From Hypericum androsaemum (Eukaryota > Streptophyta > Magnoliopsida > Malpighiales > Hypericaceae): DNA of 64,000 nt. Each line of letters begins with the position of its first letter. Within the stretch, counting starts at the first letter, position 1. The notes beneath the pieces were generated by a model that saw only the letters and a list, made by a program, of their open reading frames with translations, had not been told where the DNA came from and did no database searches. A program made the position numbers and the translations under genes. Shown piece after piece: positions 54,974-64,000 of the stretch. The DNA lies in contig OZ023182.1 of the NCBI GenBank assembly GCA_963995505.1, positions 19,547,619 to 19,611,618 of the forward strand, read 5' to 3'.

Positions 54974-57396
54974 TTCGCGGCTGACCTTTCCCAGTTGACT
55001 CGCTATCTTTGTCGTTTGTTTATTTAGTCTGTCGTCTTTGTTGTGCTTGTCGTATGTTTTATCCTGTGTCTGTTGCTTTTGCTAGCGGAACACTCGTGTT
55101 TGTGTGATCTCATTTGTCTTCGTTTTTTATGTGTGTGCTTTTGCTTGGAGCGTCCTATGCTCATCCGGAGATCTGTTCAGTTCTCGAAATCTTGTCTGTT
55201 GGTGCAGGTGGATAGCCTTGTATTGATTGGACCTGTTTGATATTAGCATTCATTTGTGTGCATCTCGTATGCATTCAAATGCCCACAAAATTGTGTCTAT
55301 GACACGATCTTCTTGTGGTTATTAGCCGTAGCTTGTCTCAGCAGCTTTTGCCTTGGACGTTCGACTCTTGTAGCCCTTCGTCTGTCCTTCGCCTTCATCC
55401 ATGCCTCTCTGTTTCCGATTGACTTGGTTTCACTTTCTGTTTCAATATTTTCTTCCCTTGTTTATGTATTTTCCCTTTCGCTTTGTAAGCCGTTTATTTC
55501 TATATAGGCTTCACGCCACCCTTCTAAAAAAAGAATATGGCGACTATTGAAATTTTATGGTTCAATTATGTACGGATATAACAAAATCCATACAAATTAC
55601 AAAAAATTTATAGTTCAATTTTGTATTGATATAACAATTATTTCTAGAAAAACTAGATGGTAAATAGTCTTGGTGGAAAACTTACATTTCAAGATCATGG
55701 TTCAATTATAGAAGAATAAATTTATTGCTTGAATAACTCCTTGTAGACTTTTTTCAATATTTTAAAAACTGCGGTCTGATTGGTTGGACTGCTACCTCGG
55801 ATCAAACTCGAGTCAATTTTTACCTAAAATCCAGAAAGTGGTTTGAATGGTAAAAATTCGGTCAGACTACCGGTCAGGTTCTTCCGGGTAACCCAGTTCG
55901 CCCGGATCAGAAAAATTAGTATTTATTTTTTCCATTTTATCGGATTTAATTTAGAAAAAAATCTTAACTTCCACGCTCACATCACTTTTGGATAACAACA
56001 ACCTTATCTTTTCAATAATTCTCAATAATATGTTAACTAAGTCAAACGAATTGGACTAATATGTCGAGGAAGAAAATTTGTATAAACACCTTTTTGTACT
56101 TGTAGACTTGTTTAATTCATATTTCAAGACTTTATTTGGATAAATTGTATAATAAAGTTGCTAAATATTTGAAGGGGGTGTTCGCGGCTGACCTTCCCTG
56201 GTTGACTCGCTATCTTTGTCGTTTGTTTATTTAGTCTATCGTCTTTGTTGTGCTTGTCATATGTTTTATCCTGTGTTTGTTGCTTTTGCCAGCGGAACAC
56301 TCGTGTTCTGTGATCTCATTTGTCTTCGTTTTTTGAGTGCGTGCTTTTGCTTGGAGCGTCCTATGCTCATCCGGAGATCTGTTCAGTTCTCGAAACCTTG
56401 TCTGTTAGTGCAGGTGGATAGCCTTGTCTTGATTGGACCTGTCCGATATTGGCATTCATTTGCGTGCATCTCGTATGCATTCAAATACCCACGAGATTGT
56501 GTCTATGACACGATCTTGTGGTTATTAGCCGTAGCTTGTCTCGGCAGCTTTTGCCTTGGACGTCCGGCTCTTGTAGCCCTTTGTCTGCCCTTCACCTTCA
56601 TCTATGCCTCTCTTTTTTCGATTGGCTTGGTTTCATTTTCTGTTTCAGTATTTTCTTCCCTTGTTTATGTATTTCTCCTTCCGCTTTGTAAGCCGTTTAT
56701 TTCTACATAGGCTTCGCGCCACCTTTCTAAAAAAAAGAAGATGGCGACTATTGAAATTTTATGGTTCAATTATGTACGGATATAACAAAATCCATACAAA
56801 ATTGTTGTAACAAAAATTTTATGGTTCAATTTTGTATTGATATAATAATTATTTTTAGAAAGCCTAGATGGTAAATAGTCTTAGTGAAAAACTTACACCT
56901 CAAGATCATGGTTCAATTATAGAAGAATAAATTTATTGCTTGAATAACCACTAGTAGACTTTTTTTTAATATTTTAAAAACTGTGGTCCGACCGGTCGGA
57001 CTGCTACCTCGGAACAAACTCGAGTCAAATTTTACCTAAAACTCATAAAGCGGTTCGACTGGCAAAAATTTGGTCAGACTGCTGGTCAGGTTCTTCTGGG
57101 TAACCCAGTTCGCCCGGATAAAAAAAAATTAGTGTTCATTTTTTTTATTTTATCGGATTTAATTTAGAAACAAAACCTTAACTTCAACGCTCAGAGCCTA
57201 TACATCACTTTTGGATAACAACAAACTTATCTTTTCAACAATTCTCAATAATATGTCAACTAAGTCAAACGAATTGGACTAATATGTCGAACAAGAAAAT
57301 TTGTATAATCATTTTCTTGTACTTGTAGACTTGTTTAATTCATATTTCAAGACTTTGTTTGGATAAATTGTATAATAAAGTTGCTAAATATTTGAA
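54974..57396. repeat. 1.2-kb tandem duplication
   Basis: Copy 1 is about 54974-56173 and copy 2 about 56181-57396, both starting TTCGCGGCTGACC and ending TTGCTAAATATTTGAA. Each contains a plus-strand stretch ending GCTTC(A/G)CGCCACC(C/T)TTCT then a run of A, resembling a LINE 3' end, and the left part of a MITE of the dispersed family. Copies differ by many substitutions. Hydrophobic open frames in copy 1 (65 and 83 residues) and copy 2 (164 residues) are not conserved as a single frame, so I do not call a gene. Confidence 0.85.
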
Positions 57397-57569
57397 CTTG
57401 GTATTTTATAATTTTTAATATTAAATTAAATTTATTAAACCTTATTTAATAATATTAATATAAAATAGAAGTCTCGACCTGACCAGTGACCTAACCGGTT
57501 GGACCAGATGAACCAAAAAATTTTAGAATTCCGGGTCGCCTCCCGAGTCAGTTTTAAAAATATTGTTTT
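56973..57569. mobile_element. hAT-like MITE copy 4
   Basis: Left end (T)AATATTTTAAAAACTG at about 56973, right end CAGTTTTAAAAATATTG at about 57569, with GGTCCGACCGGTCGGAC inside the left end and GGACCAGATGAACC near the right. T-rich flanks prevent a firm target duplication. Its left part is also present, duplicated, at about 55763-56173. Confidence 0.65.
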
Positions 57570-57882
57570 TTTGTAACCTAATAGACTATATTAGGAAACA
57601 TTTAGTCTATTACAATAGATCTAATGAAAAAACATCACTAAGATCTCGCAATATGATTTGTCTAATTCTTATTGGAATCCGTGATTTAATACAAACCTAT
57701 TAAACTTTTAAATCTGATATTGGCTAATTCGTTGGACAACTATTAGTTTCTTGGTATACACGAGTCACTCGAAAAATCTTTCCTCTTGAGGAACATATAG
57801 CCCTTTGTGAGAGAGCATGAACTACCAGATATTCATAAAACAAACCCAACGCTTCATCCTACAGTCGGTTGGTTACACACAA

Positions 57883-58242
57883 CATAAGTACAATGTTTTA
57901 AAAAGACGTGGTTCAAGCAGCAGATCGCTACCCAACTATGAGAACGGATTATATGTGTGGAACAAACTGGAGGACAGTTGTATTGAGTATTGACGATTGA
58001 TTCAACCTGTTAGACTACCCGATTTTATTCGATCAGACCAGTCGGTTCATTAGACAATCCGATTTTGATTTTTTTTAATTGTATTAAATTAAAAGTGATT
58101 ATTTGATATTTCAATATTAAACATAATTTATAATATAATTTATTTTCTAAAAAAATTCATTCCGACCGAAGGTCATCCAAATGGAAAACGGAAAAAACTC
58201 CGAATCATCTCCTAGTCCATTTTTAAAAACATTGCGCAAGTA
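57883..58242. mobile_element. hAT-like MITE copy 5
   Basis: 344 bp, 57891-58234, from CAATGTTTTAAAAAGACG to ATTTTTAAAAACATTG. Flanking octamers CATAAGTA and CGCAAGTA agree at six of eight positions, as in an older insertion. Internal GACCAGTCGG motifs match the family. It ends about 160 bp upstream of the PAP28-like start codon. Confidence 0.7.
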
Positions 58243-58391
58243 GATAATTTCGCTCGCACGTAGTAATATAATATTTTTGCCTAATAATAGTAGTTTTTGT
58301 CACTAGCGCGCATGTTATTTTTTTTGGCGCAACCGCCGGCCATTTGGGCCTACCTTCCACGGCGAGAAAGTCGGCGACCAAACCCAAAGAA

Positions 58392-60469
58392 ATGGGACCC
58401 ACCACCCCAAAAAACCACCCTCCTCCTTTCCTCCTCTACCTCGTAACCATCCTCGTCGTCCCCTTCTCCCTCCACACAACAATCACCAACCGCCTCCTCT
58501 CCCCCGGCCACCGCCACCTCATCCGCCCCAAGCTCCACCCGGACCTCCCCCTCCGGTTCTCCTCCCACGGCACCTTCAAGATCCTCCAGGTAACCACAGA
58601 AACGGGATGATTCGGTTCGTTGTCGGAGCTTGGTTAATGGGTTTCGGTTGTGTTGTTAGGTGGCTGATATGCACTACGGGAATGGGCTGCTCACCCGGTG
58701 CAAGGACGTGTCCCCGGAAGAGTTCTTCCGGTGCTCCGATCTTAACACCACCGGGTTCCTCGAGAGGATGATCCAGGCCGAGAATCCGGATCTCGTTGCG
58801 TTTACAGGTGCGGATCGACTCGTTTTGGTGTGTTGATGAGCGTCTTGTTTGAGCTAGAAGCTTTTGGTGGGGTGTTTAGTTAGTTAGTTAGTTGGTTGGT
58901 TAGGTTGGATTGGTTTTGGCAGTTAAATTAGGAAATGGCAGTTTTAATTAAGGTTTGGCTGGCTTCAATTAATGCTAGGAGAAAGTGGTTTCCTTTTTTG
59001 GCTGAGAAGTTTTTGTTGCAAACTTGGACAACCGAGCATGTAGATTAACTCCTCTTGAAAGAGAGGGGGTATCCTCGGGAACGCGGATACAGACGGTGCA
59101 TGGCTATCGTCAGCTCGTGCCGTAATGTGTTGGGTTGAGTCTCGCAACGAGCGCAACCCTTGTGTTGAGTTGCCACCATTGAGTCCAAATTGAGCAGACT
59201 GCCAATGCTAAGCCAGAGGAAGACAGGCGAGGATAACCATAGCAAATTGTTCTAACTTAAATGGTGGGAAATATGAGAAAGCGTATTGCTGTTCCTTGTC
59301 ATAATTAGTCTAGGATTAGGTAATGTAGGAAAACACTTGAATCTTCAGATTCTTCCTTTTTGGGATGGATATGCAAAGATAGTGTTCATTTAAATCTTCA
59401 GTTTCTTCCTTCTTCCTCTCTGTCACACACATGCACTCTGAACCAATAACTTGAGCTGGTTTTCTTAAATTAGGAGATAACATATTCGGGACAACTAGTA
59501 GAGATGCGGCTCAGTCAATGCTCCGCGCCTTCGGTCCAGTCATCAGATCCGGGATTCCATGGGCAGCTGTGCTAGGAAACCATGACCAAGAATCTACAAT
59601 GAGCCGGGAAGAATTGATGTCTTTCATCTCGCGGCTGGATTTTTCGGTTTCACGAACCAATCCTCCCGTGGAAGATGAATCCGGGGCTGCGAGAGGACAT
59701 GTCTTGGCTAAGATTGATGGCTTTGGAAACTATAATCTCAGGGTGTATGGTGCACCAGGATCCCGAGTGGCGAACACCAGTGTTCTTAATCTTTACTTCC
59801 TCGACACAGGAGACAGAGAGGTGGTCGATGGAATTCGAACATATGGATGGATCAAAGAATCTCAGCTTTGGTGGCTTCGTAATGTTTCTGATGGATATCA
59901 GGTAAGTTGTTGAACCACTAGTGCAACCAGTATCATTGATTTGCTATTCAGCAACTCTAAACACACTATGAATTGGATCTTATTAACATTTTTCCGGCCA
60001 AAAAATACAGGGTCGAAAGGAAAATGTCGATACAAATGGCCTAGGAGATTCCTTGTTCCCAAACAAGCCACCCGCAATGGCTTTTTTTCACATTCCGATT
60101 CCGGAGGTCCGGCAGCTCTTCTATCAGAAGATTGTAGGGCAGTTTCAGGAGACTGTGGCCTGCTCATTTGTGAACTCGGGGGTCCTGCAGACTTTCGTAT
60201 CCATGGAAGACATCAAGGCTGCCTTTATGGGCCATGATCACACAAATGATTTCTGTGGGAACTTGGATGGCATATGGCTTTGTTATGGCGGAGGCTTTGG
60301 ATACCACGGATATGGAAAGGCCGGATGGCCAAGACGAGCAAGGGTCATACTAGCCGAGCTTGAGAAGGGTCAGGCGTCATGGATGGGCGTGCAAAGGATC
60401 AGGACGTGGAAGCGGCTGGATGACGAAATGCTCACCAAGATTGACGAGCAAGTCTTGTGGGAATCCTAG
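58392..60469 (+). CDS. PAP28: PAP28-like purple acid phosphatase / metallophosphoesterase
   Basis: Exons 58392-58589, 58660-58807, 59474-59901, 60011-60469, all phases joining, 410 residues. The start is the first ATG of the frame (MGPTTPKNH); upstream codons have none. Residues about 10-28 (PPFLLYLVTILVVPFSL) form a signal peptide or anchor, so the protein enters the secretory pathway. Metallophosphoesterase motifs are in order: VADMHYGNG (residues 67-75), FTGDN (about 113-117), LGNHDQE (about 144-150), FFHIPIPE (about 274-281), and FMGHDHTNDFCG (about 323-334) with YGGGFGYHGYGK after it. These are the metal ligands of the family. The C-terminus TWKRLDDEMLTKIDEQVLW is typical of the plant PAP14/28/29 group, with closest likeness to PAP28 from memory. 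These proteins are often labelled probable inactive, but the ligands are present here. Intron 2 holds a plastid-derived fragment. Confidence 0.93.
59048..59238 (+). pseudogene. Nuclear-integrated plastid 16S rRNA fragment
   Basis: Within intron 2 of the phosphatase gene. It carries the universal 16S blocks GGTGCATGGCT, TCGTCAGCTCGTGCCGTAA, TGTTGGGTT.AGTCTCGCAACGAGCGCAACCC, written in parts (GTGTTGGGTT, GTCTCGCAACGAGCGCAACC), and GTTGCCACCATTGAGT, GACTGCC. The closest match from memory is chloroplast 16S. Many changes are C-to-T or G-to-A, as expected from decay of methylated transferred DNA. Confidence 0.85.
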
Positions 60470-60884
60470 CGGACAGATGATCTTCGTTCCACGCACTCGA
60501 GATCGTGCAGCATACTGGTAATGCTGCTCAACCTTTGGCGGGATCCACACATTGTTGTTGTCTGTTGTATGGCTATTCATTTCAACATCTGATTGGGGGG
60601 AACCCTCTAGCATAATAGTTTGAGAAGAGCATCTAACCAATATTGTCCATATCATGGGCTGTGCATCCATATTCTGCACCTTGGATTTTAAAAAACTCAG
60701 CTTCAAGCACCTCTAGCACCACTACACCAGATTTTGGGTAGAAATAACAGGCCCCAGAGTCTGATCAACATAAACCAACAGATCATAGCTAGATCTAAGC
60801 ACATTATGAATATCTTAGTTCTATAACTTATATATTTAGTCAAACTGCATTCCCACTCGTCTTTATGTTTAACATTTGAGTGAG
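60470..60884. other. Downstream region of the phosphatase gene
   Basis: Probable 3' UTR of the phosphatase followed by non-coding DNA. No further gene is supported. Confidence 0.45.
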
Positions 60885-61137
60885 ACACCCATTATTTGCA
60901 AACCCGATGGCAGGCCCTTGGCACAGTTTAATGCACGAGCTGCAAGCTTGGTAACCAGAAAGTGGCTGGCTGCAGGCAATGCCGAAAAAATCTTTCCATA
61001 GCTTTCTTTCTGGCCCCAAACATCTGATGGATTCACATTATAGAAGATAGGCAAAACTTCTTGACCCTTTTCCTTGCGCGGATTCACCAATTGGAAGAAG
61101 CATAGTGTTCAGAGAAAACCATGATTGCGATAGATTT
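60885..61137 (-). pseudogene. TIR-NBS disease-resistance gene relic
   Basis: Minus-strand pieces match a TIR domain: SIAIMVFSEHYASSNW (about 61134-61087), then in the next frame EKGQEVLPIFYNVNPSDVWG with QKESYGKIF (about 61075-60985). Immediately after is KLAARALNCAKGLPSGLQIMG (about 60945-60890), the GLPL motif of an NB-ARC domain, in two parts (ALNCAKGLPS, GLQIMG). Several hundred residues that should separate them, and the P-loop, are missing, and there is a frameshift. It is a deletion relic, not a working gene. Confidence 0.7.
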
Positions 61138-62167
61138 TTTTCTTTTGGACCCAAGAAGGCAATATTTCGAGAGCATAGCCAACAACAATTTTCGAAAATG
61201 TTGCAATGTTGATCCAGAAGCTCAGGATACACAATTGCAATATGGCTAAAGAATTCCAGTATGTCCTTGGAATCGTACATCGGCCGCACCTGTATGGTTG
61301 TCCAAGCATGCAAAATCTGCCGTTAGCAATAAAATCAGAGAGAACAGACTAAATCTGTTCCATACTTATTATCTCCATGGCAGTTAGCAGAGTAACAGAT
61401 ATGTCTTCAGCTTAATGCTTGGGAACCCGAAAAAGTTGAGGCACTACAGAGATACTAATCATATTGCATGAACAAAATCTGTGAGCACGCCCTTACCTGG
61501 TGTAGTAACAAACGAATTGTATAACAGTCGAGCAATAAACTTCTCACCAGAATGGGATTCCCGAGAGGAAAGGTACCTCTTTCGGCCCAAGAAAACTTCT
61601 ACGCCCCAAAAGTACCAGACAGCAAAAAAACACCCTGAACATTATAAATGAACAGTGTTAGAAGTGCTACTGCTGACAATTTTTAAGCTGCATACTAAAG
61701 CAACCCAGTTTGACAATTCTACTCAAAGAAAATACCACTGATCGTCAATGTATAAACTCTACTCAACAATGCAAAATTCTCAAGAATGCAAAGCCAGGCG
61801 CATTCCAGTGTATGATCAAGGCTAGTCGATTGCTTTGACACACTGCACAGAGTATCGACCAACGACAAACAAGAAGTCTCATGAGCTTTGGATCTGCAAC
61901 GTGGGGGTGCGGTTCTCCAGTAAATGGTAAATAAAGCAACAAATTTTCAGAAAATGTGAAACATCGACTAAAATTTCCAAATGCTTCAAATTGATCGGCA
62001 AAGGAAAGTTGGACTGCCGTTACCTTCAGCTTGATGCACGGAAAACCCTGTTGACATGCACGAAGTGGAAACTCCATCTTCATACTTGAGCACTTCTTCA
62101 GACCCATCATACAGGCCTATCAACAGGCAAAGTCTCCCAATGTACCCAAAAAAGAATACTATCGTTA
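61138..62167. other. Intergenic DNA before the PPR gene 3' end
   Basis: No intact frame. 61140-61310 may hold more worn resistance-gene sequence (minus strand INIATFSKIVVGYALEIL resembles the LDIACFF winged-helix part), which I consider weak. The part next to 62168 is the likely 3' UTR of the PPR gene. Confidence 0.4.
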
Positions 62168-64000
62168 TTACTCAAACTGAGCAGAGAAAAACATCTGACT
62201 CCCCGGAAAATGCTTACGGGTAAGATAGCCAACCAAGATCTGCCACGTCACATCATTGGGTACAAAGCTATTCTCAACTCCTCCACATAGAAGTGAAATT
62301 GCGTCATTCAATAAACCCTCTCTACAATAGCAGCTAATCAGAGTATTATACGTTACAGCATCAGGTTTTATTCCTTCGGCTCGTAAATTCTTGAAAAGAT
62401 TAATGGCATCTGTCATGCGACCCATCTTACACAGACCATTAATTAGGGTATTACATGTTACTATATCTGGCGCCAACTGTCTATGAATCATATACCTAAA
62501 AAACTCCAAAGCATCATTCACCTTCCCAACTCTGCAGAATCCATTAATCATAAGATTGCACGAGATGATACTTGGAACTATACCTTTCTGCCACATCTCT
62601 TCAAACAAGGGCAGGGCACTTTCAACTGCTCCAGAGTTGCAAAGACCCCTAATTAAGCTATTGTAAGTGATTATATCAGGAGACAATCTCCTGATTGACA
62701 TGTCGTCATTCACAAGCTTGAAAGCTCTTTGGATGTCACCTCTTGCTACAAAAGCATTAACTAGTGTGTTGTAAGTGACTCTGTTGGCGACGGCGCCCTC
62801 CAGCAACATATCATGATACAGTCCCAAAGAATCTTCAATTCTGCCAACATTGCACAGACCATATATCAAGGAATTATATGTGTATATATCAGGCTTGCAT
62901 CCTTTGCTTTGCATTTCAGTGAACGTCTTCATAGCTTCTTCAACCATCTGATTCTTGCACAGAGCACTAATGATAACATTGTAACCAACAGTATTCAAGC
63001 AAAGTCCTTTAGCAGATATCTCCTCTAAAAGGTGATCCAGTTCACCCAATTTTCCTTTTTTACAGAACGCATCAATCAAAATGGTATATGTGTCTATATT
63101 GGGATCGCAACCCATATTGGGCATCTCTTTGAGCAATTTGAGGGCTGAACCTAAAAGCCCCTTCTTGCAAAGCCCACGAATCCGAATATTAAACGTAAAA
63201 TTATCAGGTACAATCCCATCGGCTACCATATTTCTGGAGAGGAAGGACTCAGCCTCATCCAGCCGTCCACTCCTCACAAATCCATCAATTAAAATGTTGA
63301 CGTGCACAAGAGTTGGAACCGGAATCTTTTCAAACAACACCAGAGCTTCACCAACTCTCCCATTTCGGCAAAATCCATGCATCAGGATTCCAAAAGTAGC
63401 GTCATCGGGAGTTATTTCCTGGATCCGCATCCTGTCGATCAGCTTGGCTCCTTCATGAACCCGGTTCAGCCTGCAAAGCCCGAAAATAACAGTATTCAAG
63501 GTGATAACATCAGGAACACAGCCCATGAGTAACATGTCCTCCAGAAGCTTGCAGGCCTCATCAACGCGATCCCTCTTGCATAGAGCATGAATTAATGTCT
63601 TGTATATGACGGAGTTGGGAACACATCCATGCTTGATCATATCCCTGAGAAAGGAGCAAGCAGTATCCACTTCGTTATCCGCGCAAAGTGCCTTGGTGAC
63701 CAGCCCAAACGTAAACGTATCAGGCAGAATCTTCTTAGCGAGCATGTCGTAGAAAACATTCTTAGCAACACTAGGGCAATTAGCTTCCACAAGTATCTCC
63801 AAGACGACATTATAGGCCTTGAAAGTGGGAGCACATGAATAAACAGGGTTCATATCCAACAGCAGCCTAGTAGCCAAGCCAGGAAAACCAGCTCTCCCAT
63901 AATGTTTCATAATCATAAGAAAAAGATTCTCCCGAAACACGACACCATCCTCTTTCATCCCCAAAAGCAGCCCATCGATAAGCTTAAACTCCTTGGCAGC
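62168..64000 (-). CDS. P-class pentatricopeptide repeat protein, At5g64320 (MTL1)-like, 5' end outside window
   Basis: The frame is open from the window edge (64000) to TAA at 62170-62168, 610 visible residues without an intron. The start codon lies beyond the window, so it is partial. It consists of about fifteen 35-residue PPR motifs of the P class, with repeated TYNTLI.GLCK.G...A and GCVPD/GIKPD signatures, for example NSVIYKTLIHALCKRDRVDE and VTYNTLISCYCREG. P-class PPR proteins bind organelle RNA and control its stability, translation or splicing; from memory the closest is At5g64320, a mitochondrial protein needed for nad7 expression. The targeting peptide is not visible. No break or odd repeat seen in the visible part. 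Confidence 0.92.
   Translation of the reverse strand, partial: AAKEFKLIDGLLLGMKEDGVVFRENLFLMIMKHYGRAGFPGLATRLLLDMNPVYSCAPTFKAYNVVLEILVEANCPSVAKNVFYDMLAKKILPDTFTFGLVTKALCADNEVDTACSFLRDMIKHGCVPNSVIYKTLIHALCKRDRVDEACKLLEDMLLMGCVPDVITLNTVIFGLCRLNRVHEGAKLIDRMRIQEITPDDATFGILMHGFCRNGRVGEALVLFEKIPVPTLVHVNILIDGFVRSGRLDEAESFLSRNMVADGIVPDNFTFNIRIRGLCKKGLLGSALKLLKEMPNMGCDPNIDTYTILIDAFCKKGKLGELDHLLEEISAKGLCLNTVGYNVIISALCKNQMVEEAMKTFTEMQSKGCKPDIYTYNSLIYGLCNVGRIEDSLGLYHDMLLEGAVANRVTYNTLVNAFVARGDIQRAFKLVNDDMSIRRLSPDIITYNSLIRGLCNSGAVESALPLFEEMWQKGIVPSIISCNLMINGFCRVGKVNDALEFFRYMIHRQLAPDIVTCNTLINGLCKMGRMTDAINLFKNLRAEGIKPDAVTYNTLISCYCREGLLNDAISLLCGGVENSFVPNDVTWQILVGYLTRKHFPGSQMFFSAQFE

Noticed and set aside
56216..56710. 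164-residue hydrophobic open frame in the second tandem copy
   Set aside because: The homologous frame in copy 1 is interrupted, the composition is typical of T-rich DNA, and it ends in a LINE-like 3' sequence. No domain recognised.
59048..59238. Fragment considered as a functional rRNA gene or bacterial contamination
   Set aside because: Only about 190 bp, with many transitions, inside a spliced intron of a plant gene with intact flanking exons.
61763..62110. 115-residue minus-strand frame next to the PPR gene
   Set aside because: No domain, no start context, lies where the PPR 3' UTR is expected.

Overview
This is plant nuclear DNA, almost certainly from a eudicot. It has AT-rich intergenic DNA, short introns, and nested Ty1-copia and Ty3-gypsy retrotransposons with small DNA transposons between long-conserved single-copy genes. 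I cannot name the species from sequence alone. Three of the genes, LIG4, a bHLH35-like factor and a PAP28-like phosphatase, are the same three that I recall being adjacent in Arabidopsis (At5g57160, At5g57150, At5g57140), so the gene backbone looks like a conserved block that has been inflated by transposons.

Layout. 1-1430 is AT-rich with nothing recognisable. 1430-6380 is a decayed minus-strand Ty1-copia element (A) that has lost its 5' LTR. 6647-19545 (+) is DNA ligase IV, which I could resolve into about 27 exons, including a 7-nt exon and two introns with minor-spliceosome (U12) signatures. 19864-22505 (-) is a two-exon PRCC-family gene convergent with LIG4. Directly upstream of its start is a hAT-like MITE (22589-29741, 8-bp TSD) split by a minus-strand copia element (B, 22731-28986) whose reverse-transcriptase segment is inverted. 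29909-30360 is a second intact MITE of the same family. 31587-37597 (-) is a five-exon bHLH gene with a 4.1-kb last intron that has taken up a LINE-like tail. 39017-46917 is a third MITE of the family, split by a young gag-protease-only gypsy-like element (C, 39101-46518, TSD CCAAC). 47109-49375 and 53760-54685 are two solo LTRs (TSDs ACTGT and CTCCC). Between the two solo LTRs are a probable MITE and a decayed KIN/COR6.6-like LEA pseudogene. 54974-57396 is a 1.2-kb tandem duplication, followed by another small MITE. 58392-60469 (+) is the PAP28-like metallophosphoesterase, with a plastid 16S rRNA fragment in its second intron. 60885-61137 holds relics of a TIR-NBS gene. 62168-64000 (-) is a P-class PPR gene that runs off the window.

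The host genes are not an operon or pathway. LIG4 acts in non-homologous end joining, PRCC in the nucleus (probably with the splicing machinery), bHLH35-like in transcription, PAP28-like in the secretory pathway, and the PPR probably in mitochondrial RNA metabolism. I did not find a clearly new biological system. The strongest leads are the U12 introns and microexon of LIG4, the MITE family that serves as landing pad for two LTR elements, the LTR that may now supply the PRCC promoter, the internal inversion and unusual primer-site region of element B, and the gag-protease-only element C.
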